Of a stretch of 64,000 nt of DNA, positions 38,101-49,454 are shown in pieces. The notes under the pieces were generated by a model. The model saw only the letters and a list, made by a program, of their open reading frames with translations, did no database searches and had not been told where the DNA came from. A program made the translations under genes and the position numbers. The stretch comes from Dipetalonema caudispina (Eukaryota > Nematoda > Chromadorea > Rhabditida > Onchocercidae): NCBI GenBank assembly GCA_013365325.1, contig JABVXV010000054.1:186001-250000 (forward strand), given 5' to 3'. The stretch's first letter is position 1. Each line of letters begins with the position of its first letter.

Positions 38101-38555
38101 ATGAAACAGAGTAAGGAAAGACAGATGAAGAGGAAATTGAGGGTTTGTCTTTATGATTGTTTCGGATCAATTTATAGATTTTGGGGGTGGATTGGATTTA
38201 TGTTGTAGGACTAAACCAAGGTTTTTGTCGGATCAGAAAGAAAGTTTTCAAAATTCGATGAATTAGATTTGAAGGTATGCACTGGCAGTCCAAAGTTCGG
38301 AAGGCGAACTGACCGTTTGAGGGTTTGAGAAGATGCAAATCTCTCTCTGGTTTCAGTTTAATGTTGCAGGAAGATGATTTCGAGGAAATGATCAAGAAAC
38401 CAAAATCTTCTAAAAGAAGAAAACGAAAACATGATGTTACGAAGTCAGACACATCAAAACGGAAGAAGTTGATAACAGGGCCGAAGAGAAAAAACGGAAG
38501 CGCTGACGAGATAGCATTCACGCTTCCGTTTAAAAAAATGGTCCAAATTATATAG
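35200..38555 (+). CDS. WDR74/Nsa1 homologue, 60S ribosome assembly factor
   Basis: WDR74 (yeast Nsa1) is a nucleolar WD40 protein that joins early pre-60S particles with the AAA-ATPase NVL2/Rix7 system. Nine exons join in phase: 35200-35239, 35540-35643, 35752-35879, 36261-36570, 36819-36975, 37262-37404, 37756-37869, 38053-38142 and 38370-38555, giving 423 residues. The start MDCFVGASTGALKG matches the family's first strand (…GTETGILKG). WD-type blocks follow: ATGGKENPLKIWDI, IRLYDPRTQRRPV, VAGNTRGDIGLFDLR and ASCSLDRFVRLHEL. The end is a basic Lys-rich tail (KSSKRRKRKHDVTK) typical of nucleolar location. It lies directly after eL20, so both genes serve the large subunit. Confidence 0.9.
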
Positions 38556-38980
38556 CTTTTGTCATTTTAAGGGGATAATCCTTGCCATTGTCATCGCTTC
38601 GCTTATTTTTTCTAGAACTTAGAAAAAATTGGTTTGTACCTAGCGGAGTCAGAGAGCATCTAGGAATGCTGATGGTGTAGAATTTCTTTTGCACTATTAT
38701 CGTTCGCATAGACTATTGCATCGCGGTCTGTGAATTTACTATAGCTGCCAGATCTGTGTCTTTGCAGCAGATGGTAACTATATTAAATAGAAAGGATGTG
38801 ACAGTTCAGCATAGTCCTTGGACGAGTATTTACAGACTCGAAGGCCTCTCTGTCTCGATTTGATCTCTTTTCTAGGTCGACGATTTATATTGTGTTTTGA
38901 ACTAATTTATGTTTATTTGTTATGGAATATGAAAAGGAACAATAAAAAACAACATATATGTACAAAACAATAAAATGAAC
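38556..38980. other. Convergent 3' region between WDR74 and ELP1
   Basis: The plus strand has AATAAA at 38941-38946, usable by WDR74. The minus strand has AATAAA at 38917-38912, usable by ELP1. If both are used, the two 3' UTRs overlap. No further gene seen. Confidence 0.55.
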
Positions 38981-41900
38981 TCAAGAGCAAATTTCAAGCT
39001 GCCATAGAACATTCCTGATCTGCGGTCGCATCAGTTCCGATTCTGGAAATGGAGATCATGTTTATCTCTGCTTCTGTACGCTTTACTTTAATTCAAATTA
39101 TGTTAACCATCTACCGGAGTTTTGCCGCTGCCAAGCCAACCCAACCCGAAGTATATGAAATGTCCCGGTCACACTTGGAAAGAGTGGGTGTCCCATACAT
39201 GCAAACATATATAATAGCTTCTTAATTTACCAAACGGTATCCTATCTGGCATATTGCTTTCTTCCGGAAGCCTGATAATACCATTCTCGTCGCGATACTG
39301 AAAAAATATTCATTTGCCATGAAAACACGACAGTTGTAATAGAGTTATGGTACTTCACAAATTTATGAAATATATGGTGAAATTTTAGAAATTCCTAAAA
39401 AAAATTCATGGATTTAACGCACAATTTCTCTGAGGGGTCCTGGTATCATATGTGGAGAAAGATGAGTTGGCCAAGCTATTCCAATTACTTTATGAGCAAG
39501 TTTTATCAAGGTAAGAAACTGAATTTGCAAGGCTCGTGCTTCTTCAACGGCGTCGACAGCTACTAGGGTAGGTAGTAGGAGGATTAGTTCATCTGAAATA
39601 AAAATAAATAATAGATGTAGACTGCTCAAAATTTGGCAAAACTTGGTACTAGATGAAATGTTAAGCAGAACACTTGACTTTAGGACATCTATTCTACTTG
39701 TCTTCTATAAACCGAAAATGAAAGCAGGAACATCTTTCTTCTTTGAAATCAAATAATTAGAAAGTGAAAGGTTATTTTGAATCTAATAAATTCAGCGCGA
39801 CTCAAGTAACCTTGCTGAGAATCGATAAGTGAAATAATATCTTTCAAAGCATTCAGAAGCGCTGCATCTTCGTACTGAGTGCCTTCCTTCAGCACTTTTT
39901 TCTTCCTTTAAGCATGATAAAAATTCATTAAGTGATGTTATGATGATAAGTAGCATGTCTGTTCCAACTATTTATTATAATAATAATGAAAATACAAACA
40001 CTCGAGATCATAAAACTCAGATGATACAAAAATCCTTTATTGACCGACCATTGTTAGGATTACATCTCTGTGAATTACAGCTCATGAATCATCATGACTG
40101 CAAAAAATTTCTTTTTTAAACTAGAGAGGTTACTGAAATGTTACTCGATAGCTGGCCAAATCAAAGAAAGTCATGGACCTGCACCAGACGAAAATCGAAA
40201 TATTGAAGTTGTATACTGGATATTATCAAGAAAAGAACAAGAAATGTGCATTTTAATTTTCCTACAATGAGTGATTTCCCTGCACCCCTTTTACATGTAC
40301 AAAATATGTAGAGAGTATTAAATTTTTTATATCCAGGTTAACTAGCCGGAATCACTCACTTTTCAACATGCTTTCGGCGACGAGCTGAAGCCGTAGAAGC
40401 TGCTGAAATCTTCGATATATTACTCATTGTACTGGATGTTTCGCTGAAAATCTGAAAAAATTCTACTTTTTTGTGATTTTCATCATGAGTTTTGTAAAAA
40501 TTTTAAATCGAAACATGTCAATGCCAATTAAAAATACTATATTTAACCGTAAAAATATTAGATAAAGATGGAGAGCAAGCAGTAATGGTATCAATGGAAA
40601 AGATTTTACTTATAGCATGAACTACGCCATTAAGCCGAATTATCTTCAAAATCAATTTCAAAAAAATAAAAACCCACTTCTGACACTGGTAAATCCTGAT
40701 CTTCAAATCGTTTAACAGCTGCTTTCAGCGAATTTTTTTTATTCTGTCGTACTATTTCCAAACGACAACAATATTGTTCCATTAAATTCTCCCAGTTTTC
40801 TATACCTTGTAAAATTTGTTCGCAACGAACGGAAGCCGCTTTAGAAACAGTCTTTGTCAGCTCTGCAAAAAATAACAAAGCTAATATCAAATATACTGCT
40901 TTGCTTATATACTTTATTTATAAATTGGTATATATATACAAAATATTTGGTGTGTATCCCGAAAAAAAGTTACCTGTATTCCCGAAAGCAAGATTCATAG
41001 CAAAATCCCAAGCGTCAGCCTTACAATAATAATCCATTATTTGCACCTTATTAGACTGAAAAGAATTTTCTGTCAACGTCTCACTCTCATACTTGTACAA
41101 GTTTCTTTTTATATTCTGTTCTTGTCCATACATAGATTTACCGATTTATAGAGGCTACATGGAATAGATCCATTTCTTTTTGATTCTACTACAAAACGAC
41201 TTGTGAATTTCTTAAGCAAAACAGATTAATCGTAATGTGAGAGTAAACAAATAGCAACACTGCAAATTATATTATTCCTAGTCAAATGACAATTCATAGC
41301 AGTAATGAGTCGTCATCAATATTGTCAGGTTGAATCATACCTCTTTATCAATGAATGATAAGATTTCAGCGATATCCGTAAATTTCCCTTTGTTCTCAAA
41401 ATGCGGAACCATCTTTCGGAGTACATCGTTTAATACTTCTCTTTCCATATTCATGATTTGTCCACATTCAATGACCCCTTTCCAGTTTTGAGCACTTTGA
41501 TAGCACTGCAGCGCCAGAACTATATTATTTGCGCGCTTAAACAACAGTGCAGCTTCTTCAAAACGTCGTTTATTCATCAAGTGACTGGCGCACAACTCGC
41601 ACGTTTTCTAAATCACCAGTTAATTATTGTTCCCATGATTTTATTCGAGTAAATTAATTAATATGATTTCATTTTACGAAACAATTGTTAATTCTTATCA
41701 AAGAGTGCCAAAATTATGAATTTGACATGATAATTTGCATCGTGCCAGGGTTTCTTCGAGTTCAAAATAAATAAAAGATAGCTAGCAGCAAAATATTCCA
41801 GAATGTATCAGCTACGACCCTTCAACTAACTATCAGGTTCTCCAAAGTCTCTCTCCTCTCTGTCCTGATGATATCACGAATAACTAGTTTTTGTGAACGA

Positions 41901-44900
41901 TCTTGACAAAATAAAATTCAAAGAATACATGCCAGATAAGTTTTTTTTCCGCGATACACTGCCAGAGCTTCTGCATATAAATTCTGTTGTTTGATAATTT
42001 CAGCTGCTTCATTCCAACGATCATCCAACTCTGAGAGATTTTGAATAGCTCGCTGGAACATTCCCAAATATATGTCGATTTTAGATTTCTGATATGCAGG
42101 AGGAAACTGAGCTTGAAAATTCGTAAGCAATGGTAAATATTCCTTTGGATCCTAAAAAATAAAATGCTATGAACAAAGTCAATATATACAATGAAACAGC
42201 AATATGGAAGGTAAAACTAACTTGTTACTTGGCATGAACATTCTACGTACCAGATCTGATGGCAATAAGTTAAAAAATAACATTAAATAAAATGAAGTAA
42301 TTAAATAAAGCCACCATTTGCAGTAATGGGGCTTACTTGACATTATTTTGATATAAAACGTTACCATCTGAGAATTTTGTGCAACAGCAAGTGCTAAAGT
42401 TAAATCGTAGGTTGACAATGCTACATTAAACAGATTTTCATTGGGAGCAAGCAAAGATACATAAGCAATCCACTTTTTTTCCAATTTCGTCCCATCAGGC
42501 ACTGAAAAAAGAATTTATAAAGAATCCAGTAGCTGATCTTGAGCGAGATATCATGAATATAAGACGAAAAAAATTAAATAGTCAGAAATAGCTTGAAGTA
42601 TAGGAAGATTTCAAATAAAATAACGAAACAATGAAAGAAGGTAACAATTGATTTTCTGATATGATAAACAGAAGAAAATAGACGAGACAGTACTCCAAGG
42701 AAAATAAGTTTCGTCTTGGTTATATCTTTCAGCAATTAATCCCACAATAATCAGTTTTCGTAAATCACTTTCGAAGTTTTCTAGACAATGCATTAAAAAC
42801 ATTTTTTTTTTACATTTTAAAGACTGTTCCCGCAGTGCTGATAAAGCTTTCGAAATCTGCGGAGGCTGCTCTTTCAAATATGTCGATATAACAGTGGTGT
42901 ATAAATCAGCAATATGAATATCGTCGAGACTTAAAATATACTCTCGAATGGTGGTGCAAATATTTTGGACCTTAACAAATGGTATAGGTGAATATTCAAA
43001 TGCCACCAAAAGCTAGAATCATCTCATTTTTACTGACATTCTATTTTCGAATTATTTACCTTGAACTTAATTGAGTCCATAACTAATGTTTGATACAAGT
43101 GAAATAGGCTAGCAAGATAACTGCTGTGGATGAGACCAAACCTAACCCATAGTTACTTCTCAAATACATAAAAGTTACAAAATAACACTACTACTTCATC
43201 TCTTAAAATTCTTCGAAGCAACAGAGGAATTTGATAATTCGACCTTGGTTTCGCCACTTTTTACTGCTTTTTTGTCAAGCCTTGTGTGATTGCTATTTCC
43301 ATAGCTTTCCGAATAAATACTCATTGTAACATTATCATTATTCAGATTTGCCACAAATAAGTTCAATAATTCAGCAGAAGCTATATCTTCCACAAATTCA
43401 CCGATGTGCTTCATGAAAAACTGAAATTAAGAAAGTACACGAAGTGAAAATCCTGATATTATAAAAATTCACTGAATACAGCAGATCAAGATAGCTAAGG
43501 ATTTCTGCCCAGCATTTTCAACCACTTTTGTGATGCGACCAAATCCTTCAGCACTTCCGAGATGTGCAGCACATTACCGAAGCATGAGTTTATTTCGAGT
43601 GGTACTACTTAATGATGGATTTCGACTTTCAACGAGACACTTAAATTTAGAATTCACGGTCTTCCACAATAACTAGCCTCTGGATTATGATCGTAAAAGA
43701 GGTTCATGTCAATACGATGCTTCTTCATGATGACAGCCGCATCCTTGAAATGCAAATTATTTAACAATTTTTTTAATTTGTTTAACAACAATTCTTTAAT
43801 ATGTATCGTTTCCAAATTACCTGAAATGTTGAAAATGAGCTGTAAAAAAAGAAATATCCCTAACAATGTAAACTTAATCAGTAATTTTGAATGTGAAAGA
43901 ATGAACATACATAAGCAACCAATAAAAAAATATTCATTTCCCTACAAATTACAAGAATGAAACAAAATAATTTCGGACCTCGAGGCATTTGCAACCAAAC
44001 CCGAGTACCATCTGCTTCGTGTCCAATCAGCATTGCACCTCTTTCAACAGCTCGACTAGTTTTACAGCTCATTTTTCTGTCAGTTGTTAAAACATCTCTT
44101 AGTTCAGCAATTTGTAAATTCGATGAACTTGAATGTGAAATAAATGTTATAGTCAATAAATAGTTTTCATCCATTGCATATGATCCAACATATTTCAAAA
44201 TCGATCGACCATTCACAACCAGATCATGTGCTTTGCTGATACCAAAAATGCTATCCTTAAAACCAAATATTTTCCTTTTGTGTACATACTAGTTGGCATT
44301 TTCCAGTCAAATTCAAATGTCAATAGAACAGTTCCATGGTATTCACTAGAGATACACTACACAATCGATAGCAGTGCTATGCTTTCAAATCATAACTCCT
44401 AAATTTTTTGAAAACGAAGACAGCGAAAGATGGAAGAATCTGGTTGAAAAAATTATAAACTACAAGCATTCGAAAAAGGATAAATATACGTATTTTAGAA
44501 ATTTTTAAAGCAATATACTTTAGTCGGTGAATAACGACAATGATGCAATGGTGGTCCTGTTCCGAAAACCTTTTCTGTTTCTAAACAGTAATTCCTCTTA
44601 TCTTCTTTGTCTTCTTTTATTGAAAACCATTCTCCATCAATTCCTTGCAGTATAAAACCATCGGTGATGTGACTATGCCAAATCAATGGCTTCTCCGTAG
44701 AATATAAACAGATACTGAAAGAACAAAATATAACCGTAAGACACTGAAGTAATAGTTGTTGGTATTTACAGAGTCGAACATATTCCTGGACTACTCATAA
44801 AACTTTGGGATCAAATAGCCAGTCTATTTAATGTCAGAAAGACTTTTTGTAAACTACAAACAAGCCAAAGAAATAAGGACGTAGAAAGGCGCTATACTGA

Positions 44901-47900
44901 TTCACTACACTGGGCAAAATGATCAAAGAACTACGAAAAAAAGTTGACCATATTCAGTGCAGCACCAAATTTCAATAACACCGAGGTTATAGTTGGAATA
45001 TCAGATACGCACATTACTCATGAAGTAATTACCTTTCTTTAAGAGTCATATTTTTTAAATTTAAGCTGTATAAACTATAATGTGAGGAGGCAATAATGGC
45101 AGAGAGTTGGTTAGAATCATTCAGACAAAGATTGTAACATATGCAATCTTTCGGTAAATCGGTAGTATCATATTCAGCATATTCTTCGAACTTTCTTTCT
45201 CGCAACTTATCTGTAAAGTAGTAATCCATAAGGTTAAGTACTACAGCACCGAATTTCTACAAACAAAAATGAGTGCTGTACCTTTTGATATGCATTTCCG
45301 TCAAATTGACGATGCTCTAATAATGCCGACATCAGAATTTGTTTTGGTAAATTGCGTACAAAATGTACGTTTCATTAGCATAAGTCAGATATTACAAAAC
45401 CTTTCATGAACAGAAAATTTCTCAATTACTTCAAAATTGGAAACATAATCTTACATGCAAGAAGTGAACGATCCGCAAGTAGAAAAACTGCACTACCATT
45501 ATATTGAGCAACTTCACAAACAGTGTTCGGAAAAGTGAGTTCATAGTGGCACATTGGTGGTGGAATTGATGCTTCTTTTAGATCCGTTACACGTACGTTA
45601 CCTGGAAACTAATTCTTAAAGAACATAAAAAAATCTGACAAACAATTATGCTCAGTCCCTCTACGTAATAAGGAAAAAGTAGGCAGAAATATCCTACGAT
45701 GCAACTCTAACTGTCAATGAAATACATATTTTCAATGTCTATTTTAATGTAATCATGCGCAATACCATGGAAGTTAAATCCGAGCATGTTTTGACACCAG
45801 ATTTGATAAGTTTTAAGTCACTGACTTAAAATTGCACGAGTAAAAGAAACTGAACAACCAAAATTACGGGTCATAAGTGGCCTCTTCACTACATCATTTT
45901 CTTCGTCAATTTGTCGCTTCAAAAATGCTACTATTTCTGGACAACACACTTCGAAATGAATTACTTACATCCTGTTATCGATAGAACAATATCATCGCAA
46001 AAATTGTAAGTGAAATCGAAATCAATGAAAGTAGCACGGCCTTTCTGCGTGATATAGCAAAACTGATTAGGATTACTTTCGTGCCAACGTGCCAATAAAA
46101 ATCCACTGTTAACTAATATGCGATACTTGAGCATCCAGTCATAATTACTGACGCACCAAAAACTTACTAAAATAAAAGTTTTGTCCAAAAATATTTAGTA
46201 AAAAGTGAAAACCTGAAAACCTTAGTTTTTTTATAGCAATGCTGTACCTTCTTGAGCAGTTCCTGCTAAATCTTTAGACTGCACACAAAGAATATTCCCA
46301 TCAATGTTCCAACCCATCCAATCAATTACAGTTCCTTGATGTGATCCGTATTCAAATTTCGATCGCTTTTGCCCGTTACGTTCATAAAAAATTATTTCAC
46401 GTTTACCACCATCACACCGACTTGTTGTGATAAGATTTCCCGTGGGCCTGAATAGGAAACAGTTTGCTACTTATAGAAACTAAAAACATATAAAGAATAC
46501 AGTAGTGGACTTTTTATCACCAGCATCTACCAAAAAAAAGTAAGTTAGGATTACCACCGAACGAACGAAAACTACAAACTCTTACATTACTTAATTTGCC
46601 CTATCACTACTTTTATGCATCGAATATCACGTTCTCATTCATTGCTATTGATATTAAAATTGAGAGATGGAAAGTACAAAGACTAAACTAAAGTAGTTAA
46701 TGAGTCATAAAAAACCTAGTGAGTATCATGAAACATTTAAAGCAAATTAGGACAGGGTACAAAAAATATCAACCCAATATTGAGAATGAGAAGTAATTTG
46801 CACCTGTAAGCCAACGTTTCTTCAACATTACTAACTTGCTGTAAATGACTAATAAGTTCGCCTTCATGATCGAAAACACAAAATTGCCGAAAATTGGTTC
46901 CGTTATCCACATAACTAACGACCACGTAGTTAGCATCACCGTTCCAAGCCAACAATATCCTACGCTGATCATATTCACTCACAGTGGTAGGCTGCTCATT
47001 ATCAACCTAAAAATTTCCCTTCAACAGTTTACATCGAAGCAATCGAAGTTAGGAATTTGACCAAAATTTTTTCCCAATAGAAATCATACCTTCTTGGGTT
47101 GTTTCCTTCCTGCGATGCCTTGAAATTGCGTTTCTTTAGAACCCCAGCCAACTGTCATCAATTCCTCTACAAGTAATTACTGCAGGCAACTCGCAATCAT
47201 TATATTGTATAAAAACTGGCAAAAGTGTCATTACTAATAGATATTTTTATTTTTATGATATAATGACATCTATGTATGGAACGTACGCATTCATATCGCC
47301 CGAATTTTTTTACAATTTAAATTCTAGCAAAAATTTTATACTGCTAACTTTCAATAAATATGAATGGCATTGAAATTTCGTGAAGAAATAAAACATTACA
47401 CTACCTCGGCCAGACCTCGACGAATTCAGCGGTTGTTCATTCAAAATGTCAAACTGACGTGTAACAAAGTACAGCATCTCCGCTGTTGCAAGCAAAAGAA
47501 CATGATAATCAGGGGCCCATTTTGCAGAACAGACTTCGACTGGTACTACGTCATATCGCTCAACCTGAAATGATGATTGCTTCTTCAAGTGTCACTCGTA
47601 AAGAATTTTCGATATATCTCATTATTAACTAAAGAAAAAAAACAGGAAACATGAAGTGTGATATGCTATGTTGTTAAAATTTGCTATAATCCTGGAATTA
47701 AAAGGAAAAAGTTCAAGATGCCAATAAAAGTACTTTTTTAAGTAATCTTTAAAGAGTACTTTTATTAGCATCTTGGAAAAACACTCTTTCCTTAGATAAG
47801 CGTAAAAGGCAAAATAACCAACAGTTCCATTCTCGTAATCCACAATCAATACTACGCCTGACGACAGCACAGCGCATAAGACATATTCATCGCTTAGATG

Positions 47901-48729
47901 ATCAAATGAAACGATTTTGGCACCGTTACGTTGTTCTGTCCACTCAACCAGCTTCTGCAAAAATACTGAAACCACAATTTCATTTCAATAAACCTTAATT
48001 AATACATGTTACTCTATTCAGCAGTGACTTTACTACTCCACGTTCTACTACCTATTGCAGATATTACAGCGTACTGAATTACAGAAAGAAACTTGTAACT
48101 TCAAAATATACCCAATATGCCGATTCTACGAACCAAATTCTAACCAATGTTTAATGGAAAGTCTCACTTCATTCCTACGTTGATACGCTATAATACGACC
48201 TTTTTTTACACGTATAGTAATCATTTGAAGGCAAATTGCATAGATACTAATTTAAATCTATTGGGCAATTTGGCTCGCACAACATTCTCTTTTCATCACG
48301 AAGTGGAAAAAAAATAAATAGCCAAGAAAGTTGCACTAGATACAACGAACTTACAAATACTTCGGATGACAGTTCACATATTCCAGCACAGCTAGCGCAG
48401 AAAATCCTGTCTTCAATACTAACACATAATGCTTCAATTTCTGAAATTAAAATGATTGTTTTTCTTACAGCAAAACTTAACGGAATATTGCAGAGGATTT
48501 TTCGGAACAAACATACATGTTTATATCTCTTGAATTCAAGTACTTGTAAGTCTTATATATATAAGAGAATTTATTTTGCTAACTCCCTAATTTTTTTAAA
48601 AACTACATTTCGAAAGTTACCACTGAATGAGAGGAATATTGAGGATTCTTCATTCTGATGAATTTCATGTTTTGAACTTGACAACAATGTATCACGTACT
48701 ACGGCCGATCGAATTTTGAGATTCCGCAT
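38981..48729 (-). CDS. elpc-1: Elongator subunit 1 (ELP1/IKAP), 26 exons
   Basis: ELP1 is the scaffold of Elongator, which modifies wobble uridines of tRNAs. Exons in transcript order: 48621-48729, 48355-48440, 47823-47954, 47405-47564, 47090-47166, 46804-47006, 46248-46447, 45969-46166, 45455-45601, 45282-45355, 45033-45256, 44519-44714, 43979-44255, 43678-43820, 43244-43420, 42814-42970, 42365-42501, 41929-42151, 41341-41607, 40974-41055, 40678-40862, 40360-40451, 39811-39905, 39423-39592, 39231-39297, 38981-39042. They total about 1312 residues (human 1332). Signatures include the start MRNLK directly after a TTATAG acceptor, TVGWGSKETQF, NYDWMLKY, ASIPPPMC, LQMPRGNLE, NLFYDHNPE, DPKEYLPLL, IFSETSSTMS, a Ser/Arg/Lys stretch, and a conserved last block. 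Three irregularities are listed as findings: an extra base in the exon ending 41929, a GC donor after 43678, and an AC acceptor before 45355. Without correction the reading frame fails. Confidence 0.9.
47714..47775. repeat. Intronic 21-bp inverted repeat (hairpin)
   Basis: Arms 47714-47734 and 47755-47775 pair at 20 of 21 positions around a 20-nt loop, inside the ELP1 intron between exons 3 and 4. The total of 62 nt is the size of a microRNA precursor, but it may be a relict of a small inverted-repeat element. Confidence 0.75.
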
Positions 48730-49454
48730 CTATAACAACAAAAACATAATTATAAACAAGCGAAAAAACAAGTTGATTAAACAATTTTCATTAAATCATC
48801 ACCTTAATAACAGATAACCTAAGATGCAATATTGCATAGAGTGTTTAATCTTAGACAGGTTTTAGCATGAATAGCTAAAAGACAGTTGTTAAATGTTACA
48901 GTTTATTTCTTTGTTTTCTTTCACCCAGGCATTTTTTTTCAAAATATGACCAATTTTTCTTTCTCTCTCCGAAAGATATGTATTATTTAGTTTTGTCTCT
49001 ATTATAGCAAATTGTTCTTTAATTTGAACCAGTTTTCGTTTCATAACTATGATGTTTTGTGTTTTATGTATGGGTCATTGTGAAACGAACATGTCTCTTG
49101 CAAGCGTTTTCTTATTGTTTGTAGTTTGCAATACTTTAGCGATTAATAGAATTGCTTATTGTTTATATGTTTGATGTAATTGTATCTAAAAAGACAGAGG
49201 AATGGAAGCATTTTAGTATCTTCAAAAGACGATGTGTCTTCTCAACAACATATTTAATTAGTGCTGTCTGATAGTTTCAAGTTTGTTGTTAAATTTTTCA
49301 GTTATTAAAGCTAATAGTTATTAAAATGAGCAGAATTTTACTAATCTTATTCTTCAATATAATTAGTTGGGTTTAAACGCTTTGTTTTTACTTTTCGCTA
49401 AAGGTTGAACGGATAATTGGATGATGCTTTGCAGTTAGTTACAGGTAAAACGTA
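48730..49454. other. Divergent promoter region ELP1/VPS37
   Basis: About 0.7 kb between divergently transcribed genes. AT-rich, with a CT-rich stretch near 48950-48975. No gene seen. Confidence 0.6.
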
